Below are positions 1-12,400 of a stretch of DNA of 64,000 nucleotides, one piece after another; within the stretch, counting starts at the first letter, position 1, and each line of letters starts with the position of its first letter. Source of the stretch: Acanthosoma haemorrhoidale (lineage: Eukaryota; Arthropoda; Insecta; Hemiptera; Acanthosomatidae); the NCBI GenBank assembly GCA_930367205.1, contig OV884015.1, forward strand, positions 3,472,001-3,536,000. Reading direction: 5' to 3'. Under the pieces are notes generated by a model. That model was not told where the DNA came from and searched no databases. It saw nothing but the letters and a program-made list of their open reading frames with translations. A program made the translations under genes and the position numbers.

Positions 1-3000
1 TATCAAATTTCACCTGAACAGAAATGCAGCAGCTGAGGAAACAAGAAAGGAGAGACTAATGAGAAATACTCGACGTTGAAGGACATAGAGGATCGAGGAG
101 ATCGTTAGGCCAACTACTGGAAGTAGATCTACACGACAAAAATACCTTTGAGAAGATTGTTGTTGATGGCAAAGAAGAAATGACAAACTTTTAGGCTTCA
201 TTGGCAACATCCTCAAATTGCAGGAAGGTGGAAGGGAAAGGAATCCTTTATGGATCTTATGTCAACTTGTTCATATCAACAAGTTGTTACTATTCACCAC
301 TATTTCAATGTTATTAAAAAAATGTGTCGGGTGGTTCTAAGATATTTCCTGTTAGCAGGTTCCAGTTCTAATAGAGGTTCCCTGTTTTAGTTCAGATATG
401 TCATCCTTAATGAGTCGCTTTGAGGGTTTATCTGCCGATGGTATCAGGACAAGTTATTCTAAAGGGGTCACCGGTAAGGACATAGGACGTAGTCAGGGGT
501 TTTCTGTAAGCATTGTTATGAAGACGTGTTCATATAAGAAGATGGATGAGCTAGTGGGTAGGGTTTGTTTCATGAAAGAATAATTTCAGGTTTCCATCAA
601 ATTTATTAATAGAAAATGTTTTAATTTATTATGTATGTCTGCATCAGGTCCTAGTACAAGATGGCAGGAAATGTTGACTGATTAAAACATTTTAGGTAAT
701 TCTAACAACGAATGAAAATCTGACAACCGGATCTTCCAACAAAAACTCTTGAACTCATTTGTATGATTGTATGAGCTCACGACTAACAATTAACAGTCAG
801 TGCCATGTAATATTTGTACCATTAATTCTACTTCTTATTGTTCTTGACTGAGTTGTTGAATGAAATGGTTGTAGTGAGATAAATATTTTCAAATCTAACA
901 ATCAACAAGCTAAACCGATACTTCAACAAATTTAAACCACAAGTGAAGCCTTTATTTTAAGCCAAAAAGTAACTTATCCAAAAACGGTTTTCAACCAGGG
1001 ATAAAATCTTACAAACAACAAAAATTCTGGGTGACTCATTGCTAACAAAAAAGTGATTCTAAGATGACGTATCACCAACAAATGAAAGTTATTTATGTTA
1101 AAAACATGTCGTCAAAAAAAAAACAGCTTATAAGAAGATATTCCCAGATGCACAGTTTATTTCTGTACAACAGCGCGTAAAGGTTCATATACAAAAAGAA
1201 CTTTTCAGAAATAATCGTTTTCAAAATACCTCCTGGGGAATGAAATTCTAATAAGTTCTTAATCATTACTTTTTGATAACCTTGAAATCGAATAGATGGG
1301 CGGGTATCCTCAGCATATGTTGTAATTGCAGAGAGAAGATGGTGGCTAGTAAAGAGCAGCCACCTTTGGAGATAACTGCTGCGCTTGCTATACTTTTATA
1401 TAAGCAATTCCGAAAAAAAGCTTGAGGGGGCCACATTTTTCCGAGACCTTGCGATCTCTTGATTTCCTCGATTGGAATATGGTAAGAAAGAATCATGTCC
1501 CTTCACTCATCCAATCCTATCCTCCCTCTTACACCGGAATGCCTGAGATACAAGAGACGTACAAAGGATGACTGAAGCACCTGGTAGCTAGAAAGAGGAA
1601 GGAGGGAGACAGAATAATAGGAATGGGACTCACCCGCAAGTAGGTTCCTTTACCAGCCTGAGCCAGCGAACAGCAATGCATGCGCTAATGGACTCCATGA
1701 TTATATATCTGCAGATAATTGGGTAGGCTGTTCTGCACAACTCAGCTGTCATCCACGAGTGCCTGCCCACAGATAATGAGTATCTAAAATAAACAGTGAG
1801 CAAAGAATTTATTTTTCAAAATACTGTCTTATGAATTATCTTAGCAGAATATTTGTTTGTTGTTAGTTGAGAAAAAGCCTACTGTTAATATAGGCATAGG
1901 TTTCCCCTGACCAGCAGGTAAGGTCGGTTCTCATCGCAGATCTCATTTAGCTAACCCAGCAACAATAATGAAGGGTCCTTAATAAAATAATTAGCAATAA
2001 ATATCATTACTAATCAATTATATTTATTGTAATTTTAGTAAATACACACTCGCCAACCAAAACACACACATTTGTTTTGTCTATTTGAGTAACACTGCTC
2101 AGTGATGTTTAATTTCCTTCGCAAAAGTGGATACTATAAGTGTGTTCATACGGTAATTTTACGAAGCGAAAACAGTATATTATATTCTTCTAGATGTAAG
2201 TAATTAAAATATGCAATAGCTCTTCATTTTATAAAACAATTAGAAAAAATAACTGTCCATAATTAGTCATTTTGCTGGTCCAAACTATAGTCATTATCAT
2301 CTTTTTAATAGATATCTAAAAAATCGTATTTTGATGACTATTATGATGAGGTGAGCTCAAACTTAAACTAGAGATTGAAGAAGAAGAAGGAGGTAACTGG
2401 TGTTAACAACCTCGCTGGCATCACAGCCTCTAGCGCCACCTGCCAACTGTGGTGACAATCTATCTTCCCCCCCTCCCCCGTCTCTTCATCAGGTGTTGAA
2501 CCATTCAGACGTCCATCTTTCTCCATTAGCATTTTCCCTGCTATAAGTAAGAATAGACAGCTGGGCGACGATTGTCCCATACCTGTTTGAATGTACAGCG
2601 CCTTGGCTGTTAAATGTTCAAAAACTTTGGCTATTGAACTAAGATGTTATCAAAGTAAACACATCACCTCCCTGGCCAACAACGATAATGCCTGTGTTGC
2701 GTACCTAATAGAAATAAACTGACGAGGTCATAGAGATGTGTCAATCAGTCGGAAGGAGTCAGTTTCGCGAATTAGAGAGTGCGTGGGCAGTGTTAACTAG
2801 GCAATATAGGCAGTGTGCTCCTGACAGCCATCGGCCTCTTTACGGTGGTACATCAACAGCCAATAAGCCTAAGTAGGCGCCTAAGGGTCGAAGGGACATC
2901 AGGAGTCTATATCTCTGCCTCGAGGAAGAGCCTTCATTGGCGCAGTAAGAGTCATAATGGCATAAACTGTTTCTAGAAGAACTCAACTCCGGCCATCAAT

Positions 3001-5770
3001 AACCATTGCCTCGTTGGAATTGACGGTGATGTGTACATCCGCAATGAAGAGAAAGAGAGAGAGGGGCGATAACATGTTGTATGTTCTAAAGCGAAGGTGG
3101 CCTTATCTCATCCTGTTTCGTCCATGTGATGGACCTTGATTTATTCTAAACATACAGGTTGTCTACTGCACTGTTTTGAAAAAATCATCAAAGATGATTT
3201 TTCTAATACATAATAATATGACAAATACGAAGGCGTGGGTATTTTATAGAACTATTCTTATCAGCCAATGTCCTTCCCCATTTTTATGATGATTACAAAC
3301 ATTAATCAAGAAGATTGTGACTGGCAACATGGTATATTATGGCTGGCCTTTGATCAACTCTTGAGATCAACTCTTAAAGATTTACATACATGCCGAGAAA
3401 GGGACACGACGCCGTTTAATCACTGCCATATCTATGAAAAGCGGACATTTTGCTCATACATTTCTTTACAAAATTCATACGCAGATATGAATCGATATGG
3501 TTGGCTGGATCATGTTTGAGGCCACTAGTTTTGAATTTATATTTGGAGTTATAATGTTAAATTTAAACCGATTCACTGTAGATATTCACTAGCAGACAAG
3601 TCGACGAGCTGTCCCCCAAAAGAGTACGCGCCCTGTATAGACCAGGAAGCCAAGCCCAGTCCCCTTAACTCTTACACAACGGCCAGGAAACCCACCATTA
3701 TTGTCCCTCGGCTAATATGATTTAAATAACTTTTTACGGCGCATCATCGCCCTTTTAGTTGACTTTTTTCAGGATTTTAGTTCAGTCAGGATAAAGCGAT
3801 GGACGACGAGATAAAATATCCTCATATTATCTCCGTTTAATGTATAAATATATATTTTTTTAACAAGCGATTCAAAGCCATTTATTTCAAGTCAGCTGCG
3901 ATCCATCAATTAATCTATTCGAAACTTGGATTACTTAAAAATAGTTAATAGACTTTTCATGAGATACAACAATGCTCTTAATTTGGCGAATGAAAGAAAT
4001 AAACCAATAACGATCTTTAGGAAAATACAATTTAATCTTATTTAAATAACTACACAAATTAAAAAAAAAAAAACTCAAATTCAGTTTAGGCTCGCACCTG
4101 GCAAAAAAATGGCCGTAACTGAGACAACTTCGGTTCCTCAGCAATTTATAGTGAATCAATCGATTCACTTAGCCACAGGTTATCATAGACCGAGTCGTTT
4201 GTGAACGTCGAAAATCTTGCCTTTTTATGCTGCTACATCGGTTTAACTTTAGTATAAAAATTAATGGAATTATATGTTTTTCCTTCATTATCCTATATTC
4301 CTCCTCTTGCAGGAAATTCAACGAAGATTATGAATATATTGATGGTTAGACCTTGTTGATGGATTCAAATGCAATAATGGGTTCATTAAATGACTAAATG
4401 ACGTTATACTTGAGGGTTCGGTCAAGTGTGTGGATTACGAGGTCATCCACTATATAGTGAGATGGAGCCTCATGTCCTTCAATAATTTCAAGTAGCTTCA
4501 AACTCGTCGGGAATTTTAAAAAATTATCAGTGTGGAACCTTATTGCTTCTTTAAAAAAATTAGATATGTAGGATTCTTTTATGCCGTGAGTAAATAAATA
4601 TAATTAATATCAGTAAAAAACAAAGAAACACTATATCAACCATTCTCTTTATCGTTTGTATCTATAAGAATGATTTAAAAACATTTAAAGAATTCACAAA
4701 ACCATTTCCTAACTTTTACCAAATAATTAATTAATTAAAGGTCATTAATTGTTAATTTATTTTTAAAACTCGACGTTTTTATGCTAATTGGAACTTGACA
4801 AACATCTGGACAGAGTCGTTAGATCTGAATGGAGCTCATTGAAATGGACAGAGAGTTTCCACTAAAAAACACCAACTGACTATTTTTTCTAACGTTTTAA
4901 TTGCCAACGTTCGCTTACGACGCATTCAAATTGTGCCAAAGTTAGCATGCTCTTGACCTTTCAATTAGCATCTGTCAGTAACTGCTTCTGACACACATAC
5001 AGCTTCCCTTTTATCTTATAATTTGCGTGTTCTATCTTATACTGGTAAAGAAAGAAGAAATCGGGATGTAGTCGACAACCTTACTTTTTCATAACAGCGG
5101 ATTTAGGCTGGGATAATTTTTAGTGAATGGTCACTTGTGTGATGATCTGAAATTTCTGTAGTAATTGCTAAGTTGAATGGCTGAATTTTATGAGTTAAAG
5201 TCCTAACTAGAAAAGGGTGGTAGCCCTCACACAACCCTACAATTCAACAATAATTATCTTGAATCCAGTACAGCAAAAATCATCGACTTCCTCAATGACT
5301 CCTCTTTCGTCCATCTTCTCTCCATAAAACAACTATGTATCAACATATGATTTGTTTCTCCTGTGTTGAAGGGTTTGAAAATATATTCCATGGGTATAAA
5401 TAAGCATCCTAATCCAGGGTTTTTCATATTATAACCTTTGATTATTAACAAATACAAGTTCAATCTAGTAGATCAAAGAAAATGGTTCAATTACCCTCTC
5501 GAAACTCACACCCCTATCTTGTCATGCCCAAAAATTATGTTTTTAATTACATTATTATTATATCGATATTTTAATAATTAGTATCAAAAATTATCCACTT
5601 ACAACATATATATATGTCGATATATATTGTATATGTATATACAAGAGATCGCTCGTATATGTGTTCGCTATCGACGCCCTGACTAGTGATTAAATTACAC
5701 AAACGCGAGCTAACAATAATTTATTGCTAATATTATTATTATTATCATTTCAATGACTCTTTATTGCAAA
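1..5770. other. Non-coding region upstream of the first visible bdl exon
   Basis: I recognise no coding exon here on either strand. The open frames present (for example 398-583 plus and 2368-2580 minus) show no known domain, no family similarity and no convincing splice frame. The stretch is probably a large 5' intron of bdl, because the signal peptide and first half of its Ig1 must lie upstream, but it could be partly intergenic. Patches near 1500-1800 and 2360-3160 are richer in G+C than the surroundings, which suggests old inserted elements I cannot identify. Confidence 0.5.
3598..3770 (-). repeat. Possible diverged dispersed repeat, copy A
   Basis: This patch shares short blocks with 7407-7540 in the same order: GTCGACGAG followed by a run of C (CCCCCAA), and further on GGCGCAT. 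It is more G+C rich than its neighbours. It may be the 3' tail of an old retroelement. The similarity is short and was found by eye only. Confidence 0.25.
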
Positions 5771-6220
5771 AATAAAACAGGATTGCTCCATGCAAGCCTA
5801 TAAATCGTCACCACATATCAAATAAAACAGGATTGCTCCATGCAAGCCTATAAATCGTCACCACATATCAAATAAAACAGGATTGCTCCATGCAAGCCTA
5901 TAAATCGTCACCACATATCAAATAAAACAGGATTGCTCCATGCAAGCCTATAAATCGTCACCACATATCAAATAAAACAGGATTGCTCCATGCAAGCCTA
6001 TAAATTGTCACCACATATCAAATAAAACAGGATTGCTCCATGCAAGCCTATAAATTGTCACCACATATCAAATAAAACAGGATTGCTCCATGCAAGCCTA
6101 TAAATCGTCACCACATATCAAATAAAACAGGATTGCTCCATGCAAGCCTATAAATCGTCACCACATATCAAATAAAACAGGATTGCTCCATGTAAGCCTA
6201 TAAATCGTCACCACATATCA
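5771..6220. repeat. Minisatellite: nine exact-length 50 bp units
   Basis: Nine head-to-tail 50 bp units run at 5771, 5821, 5871, 5921, 5971, 6021, 6071, 6121 and 6171, each starting AATAAAACAGGATTGCTCCA and ending CCACATATCA. Units 5 and 6 share one C-to-T change (TAAATTGTCA) and unit 9 has one C-to-T change (TGTAAGCC). Otherwise the units are identical, which points to recent expansion. Each unit carries a CTATAAAT string. The array ends 228 bp before the first visible bdl exon and lies in its presumed intron. Confidence 0.97.
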
Positions 6221-6448
6221 AAACTATTACCGAGTGACAGTCAGCCTTTACTTCGTCGATCCAAAGCAATCTAAGCTTCTGTTTTTGTCTCTTGATGAGC
6301 CTTCCATAATCCTCTTGCGGTCCTTAGACTCATGCGTTATTTTAGAGAGCCCAACGACCTTATTCCTCAAATTTTAGTTGAAGCAATATCGGATGTTATA
6401 GAAACCTCTTTTAGCATCTCCTTTGTTGACTCATATCCATGTCGGCAG

Positions 6449-9400
6449 GGAGAGACGGTGGTCTCGCTGCAGGACGGGGACACCGAGACTGGAGCTGACT
6501 TCACTGGCAGGGCCAGTATCCAGGTGGACGGCAACAGGGCGAGGCTGACCCTATCCGGGCTGAGGGAGACTGACCACGGCTGGTTCGAATGTCGACTCTT
6601 CTTCCCTAACAGGACACCCACTACCAGGCTCAATGGCACCTGGTACCACCTCACCGTCCATGGTGAGTACGCATAACAGTGTTAACAATGACAGGGGAAG
6701 GGTCTGGACCTTTCAGATCCTAGGCATACATTTTGCAGCGGTCAGTGACACTTAGCAAAACTATATTTTAGGTTTATACAGTTATTACTACTGGCGCTGG
6801 CGTAGTAGTAGACCGTGATTGGTCAGAATAGCAGCTTTCCCCTTATTGGCCCCGCGCATAAAAATGCCTATCTATACAACCTCTCTCTTGTGAAATTGTC
6901 AATAAGTGAACACTCTTTGTACTGACGCCTGCTGCTTTACTCAAACCATGTTTTTTTAAATTTAATTACTTCTGCACCGCTCTATTCCTCGCCCACTAGA
7001 TTTAGTCGTGGTGCTGTTAGCCTCCACAGTCCTCCTAGTGGGCTTCTGTCCGCTAAACTAGCTTATCCTTGGAAGGCAACCCTTCCATGAAGACGACGAG
7101 CCCTATAACATAAATGTACCTATTAGCATCTCCTCCAGCGATCCAGTATGCTTCTTTCCGGTCCACACTCGCCTTTGGGATCCGAACGGTTTTCGCCTAC
7201 CCTCAGATACCGAATGTGGACTCGTGATCATTCCAAGACCACGTAAACTACCTATAATACCTAGCATGTACCTCTTCTCCTCAATGTAGTGCTCGTTCGA
7301 GGCACACCTTCTAAGATGTAGTCAGATCCATAAACAAATACAAATTATGCTGGCCGTCAGTAAAGGTCAAAGCCACAAGTTTATCACTTTCTGACGCTCA
7401 CCAGGCGAGGTCGACGAGACCTCCCCCAATGGGCAGATGCCATAATTTATTCCACCCAATCGACTTCCGTTCCTATATTTCGGCGCATTTGAGTTGGATG
7501 TTGAAAGTTAAATGCAGTGCCCATTATCCCGGCGGATCATAGTGCGCCATGGTCTATATGTGTAATCGAAAATAATCATTTAAATTATATAAATCCTCGT
7601 TCTAATTGAATCCCCACTTTCTTTGTGGAGTCAATGCTCTATTACTGAGTTAAACAATAACTGATCCTCTTGCGCAGGAAGAGAGCTGCTGAGCATGCCA
7701 CCAAAGAACGAGACGGTGCTGGAAGGAGAGACAGTGAGGATGGAGTGCAGCACCCGAGAACCAGGGGCGAGGGTCACTTGGTACAAAGACGGTTCCCTGC
7801 TGGAACCTGGGTCCGCCAGGGTGTCCCCGGGTGGTGCCCTCGTCTTCCAGTCTGCTGGAGTGGCAGATCCTGGTCTTTACGTCTGCCAGGTCATCTCCCC
7901 GGCTGGCAGGAGTCAGTCTGCCTCCGCCTACCTAGATGTCAGGTGTGAGTAGTAGCTCTTGTATTCTTGCATGCCAGATGTTAGTGTTCCACTCCTAGCG
8001 AACTCTTCATGTACCACTCCATGTATTAAAGAGAAGTTGCTTATTGATACATTCTGCCTACCCACTCACCTGAGATGGCCAGGTGTCCAGAAGCAACTGG
8101 ACCTCCAGCTCTGGACTAAACACCTGTCTGCGGTATCGCTTATTCAGAGGAAATTCGTCATTCTGGTTTATGGCCTGACGCTGATTCTCCTGGGCTAAAA
8201 GGCAGTGAAAAGGGGACAAACTACTACATCATTTTAGGCTTGGCTTCCTTCTCGTTACGGCGTATTGAAGGACGCCATAGCTGATTCCCAAGAGAGAGGT
8301 TTTACATTCTGTCAAGTATGGAGGATGGATTTATTGGGTTTATTTGGGCGTTAAACCCTCAGGTCATCCTGTTGAGAGAGTACACGTCCCACCGGAGCCC
8401 AGGAGGTACCCCAGTTCCACATTATAGGCGGTAGTTATAGATACCGTGTTTTATAGCATACCTGTCTGCCTACATGTTACTACGTATTTACACATTACGT
8501 TAGTTGTTGTGAACCTAATACAATCTATAAAGTATGCACTGTCGGCCTTGCTTCTCTAAAGAATAGTTTTGCAGCTTAAAAGTTGTTTAATAAAATCATT
8601 GGTGTTTTTCGCTATTCAGAATTTTTTTTTTTCAAGAATAATTTGACTTCGTCTGTTGTTGTTTTAAAACCTTAGTTTGATTCTTTATTAGTAGGCTCTG
8701 GTACAATGATAATTTAGCCATACGTATTGCTAACAGACGATTCTGTGAAGCCAGCGAATGAGTGATTAGGTCGAATTTTGTCAAAAAGGAGTTAACTGGT
8801 CCAAGGGAGCAGGATGGTGTTATCTTCATAGTGTATAAGTGGTATAGCAAGGTGGTGGCTTGAAACGAAGTTATTGCGATGTGCGTTTTTAGCCTAGCAA
8901 ACTGCAGGTGAACAATCGGTCAACTCTAATGGCTCATTAATGAGTGGAGAAATTAAATTGGCTTCGTAGTGGTAAGTAGATATTGGGATTTAAGTATATT
9001 TGCCAAAATTTCAACACTTTATAAGATAAATGTATAAACTTTAAAATGGATGCCCTGAAAAGTAAGGAAATTCTACTTAAGCACTTATTCACTGGGGTTA
9101 GAGAATTATTAGTGATTTTCTAATGTAAATATGTCGAGTTATCGAAGACTGAAGAGAGGAACAAGTTGTTACCGTGAGTTGGATTTGGTAGCGTTTATCC
9201 CTCATCTGCAGCTTCCTGTTACTTAATCCATGGTCACTCTCTTGGACCCTGGCTGTGCGACAGCCTCGTCATTCACCGCTCTGCTATCAGCTGTTGGGGA
9301 AATAAACCCACTACCTCGAAAACTATCGAAGAATTTACAAAACAAAAGTTGCTATAGTAGGTAATTGCCCGAATGTTTCAATTAGCCGCTGACGTTCATT

Positions 9401-12400
9401 GGAGTATTAGTACTTTAGTAGAAGGCTTCACATATTGAAGCTTTTATACAACACAAGTCTTGCCAGCACTAAAGTGGAAGCTTCATGGTCTGTTTAGTAA
9501 TAAAACTTGTAATTAACAACAGTTAATTTAATAGAATTGTTTGGTTCCTCAATATTCACGATAGATTAAATGAATAAAATACAATTTATTTATTGCAAAA
9601 GAAGCAAAACTAAAACGAAACATTTACAGAACTCTTTTATCACGGTACTGTAGTCTAATAACCTGAGCATAGCAGTGTTACCATTACAAAATAGTTACGA
9701 TTGCAAACTTCAACTTTGTGTGAAGGGTTGTTGTATACGCCTCACACATTTGTGTAGGTAGATAGTTTTAGTTAATTTGTAGTGATAATACTTACAAACA
9801 AATGATAAAAACATAAATTTGTAGGAAAAACAATGGAAATATTATATGTTTTTCAGTGGCAGTAAAGCTTCTGCACAGGTTAGGCAGACGTATTTAAGAG
9901 ACATCCCGAACAATACATTCTTATAAGCATTATTAACAGTCTAAAGATATTTGTATTTTTTATTTGGGTAATAATTAATTAGAAATAACAATGAGATCCA
10001 AAGCAGAACGAAATTGACTATGTAGGGAAACCCTTATGTTTTCAGCCTTGAGTGTGTCTGTCCTGATTTTTTTTTTTTTTTTTTATCAAGAGACGAAAAC
10101 AATAAACAGCTCCTTAGAACATAATGAAGTGATGTCGAAACAATAAATACATTTGTCTATAATTTAGAGCAGGGCACCAAACCAGATATCTAGGGCCTAG
10201 CTAACAATTTATAAATGTTTCATTTGATAGCCAGGTGATGCTAATTATAAAATCGGCACTATGTCTCATTAATTGATTACTTGATTATAAAAAAATAAAT
10301 GTTTACCTATCCTATAAGGTAGGCGGCTACCAAATTACATTTATAATAATATGTGATGGACTATTATTACAAAATGTCATTGGAATCATTCATCTCAGCC
10401 CACTAATTGTAAGATGCAATTTTCTTATTCTTCAAATTTCCATGGATTGTCACTTATGGGGAGTGGAATGTGGGATTAGACAAAGAAGAAACAATAATTG
10501 GCTGACTACTTGTCCACTTCTGGACAACCGCGGTGAAGAGTATCTACCCACGGACCTCTGAGATAATTAAATCGTTGAAGACTGTTGAGTCTACGTGCTT
10601 TGACTGCCTTTGCCAATGTTCCTCTAATGGCCGGAATTAGGCACAACCACTCTATTAGCATGTCCTAGATTATTTACCAAGCTTTCCTTATCCTTATTTC
10701 ACCTCATAGTTTTATTTATATTCTTTTTAGTTCCACAAAGTCCTACAGGCTACTAGTCTAAGAAATACGGTATACCTGCAGAAAATGTCCTCAAAACAAA
10801 ACAAGCTCAAGTGTCTCTCCTGACTAACTATGAACTAAATGTGAAAAAACAGACAAATCGAGAAATTTTCGCTCTTAAAAAAACCAACAGGATTCTTTCA
10901 AAAACGTTTGAGAGGATTGGATGTAGACTGATTGGCCGGCTAGATGAGAGGGATGATTGGCTTTCTTCAAGAGAACAAGAATGCAATATTTACAGAGAAG
11001 TGGGTAGTCGGAGATTCTACAAATACAATTAAATGACTACTGCTTTGAATGGGGAAGTTGTTTTACCTCATAAGGAATTGACTACCTTCAGAGGAATAGG
11101 ATAAGTAAAGAATTCTTTAACATTAGTTGCATCGGAAGGATTTCACTGTTTAAGATGAGGTGTATAAGTATGGGAAAATGGGTTGTGCGAATGCTACCGA
11201 TCTTTCACGATGAAGTGGGTGTGATACATAATGGTATTTCAGGAGTTTTTTGGTAGCTCTCCTGAGAGGATGATCCTGAGTGGATGAAGAGGAGAGGTAA
11301 GAATCAAGCGTTTAGGATCAGGAGGATGCTAAGTGCCACTTTAGTAATTTAGAGTTTTGGTTGTAACAGCCGCCATCAGCTAGGTGTCAAGACAATTAAT
11401 AATAGTTCTTTGCTACACTGATTGATTTGAAATTTTTTAGATGTAAAAAATGGGTCTAGATCCCATTTGCTTTGAGATAAATAAAATTTCTCAGTATCAT
11501 AAGTGAACAAGAATAAAAAATAAACATTTATTGATATTTGTATTTGTTTCCAATGGCCACCTTTGCAGATAAAGCACGTGTGGTGTACACTGAGAAAGAA
11601 GTCTACCTGCCATTTGGCAGACCTGGGATTTTAGACTGCCACTTCTCTGCAAACCCACCACTTACCAAGCTCAGGTGGGAAAAAGATGGTTTCCTGTTTG
11701 ATCCTTTCAACGTTCCTGGAGTCTTCGCCAAAAGGAATGGTTCCTTATATTTCAACAAAGCAAGTCTGTTCACCTTACTCTTTCTTTAATGATTCCTTAT
11801 CACTAATGACAAAACCACTTTCACATAATAAAAATGTTTCAGTTTGGTTATTGGTTGGCTTTGTCGTGTCAAAACTGGGTTAAAAAATATTATCGTTTAA
11901 ATTTTAACACTTTTGAAAATCAATTAATTAAAGCTTCATAATTTAGCTTTACAGTCCTCTAAATCAGAGGGATTTTTTTTATTAAAAATAACACAACAGA
12001 AAGTTGAAAGGAGTACAGTAGTTTTTCAAAACCCATAACTTGTATTTATTAAAACTATAGTGTGTTTTATAAATTATTTATTACCTTTTAGTAATTTATA
12101 TTTATTGGGATTTTTGGGTGGTAGGGAAGTATTAATATTAAATATACCACACAAACCAATGTTGTGTCAATATTAAAAATTATTGGCTTTAATCCAGAAA
12201 TGGTGGTATAAGTGGCTCAGTTACGTTTGTGGTTAAAAAATATTTGTTATAAAACAAAATCCTTTGATAGGGATTCACACATATCAATTAATATTTAGAT
12301 AACTTCAAGAGTTAGAAATAAATCAAAATAGCCAAACACACACAGTTTTACGAGACTGAAATGAAACTATCCTTCCTAGTGAACAATTTCTTATTGGTGC

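Noticed and set aside
398..583. 61-residue plus-strand open frame
   Set aside because: No domain, no similarity I recognise, no splice sites that would join it to bdl; composition like surrounding non-coding DNA.
2368..2580. Minus-strand open frame with a more complex peptide (MEKDGRLNGSTPDEE...)
   Set aside because: Ends in low-complexity Phe/Ser, lacks a convincing exon structure and has no recognisable family; probably part of an old insert.
5771..6220. CRISPR-like array
   Set aside because: The units are contiguous 50 bp copies with no unique spacers and the window is eukaryotic; it is a minisatellite.
6663..7677. Missing Ig2 exon compared with Turtle/IGSF9
   Set aside because: No such exon is present, and the two flanking exons join in phase exactly as in Borderless, which has four Ig domains; no loss needs to be invoked.
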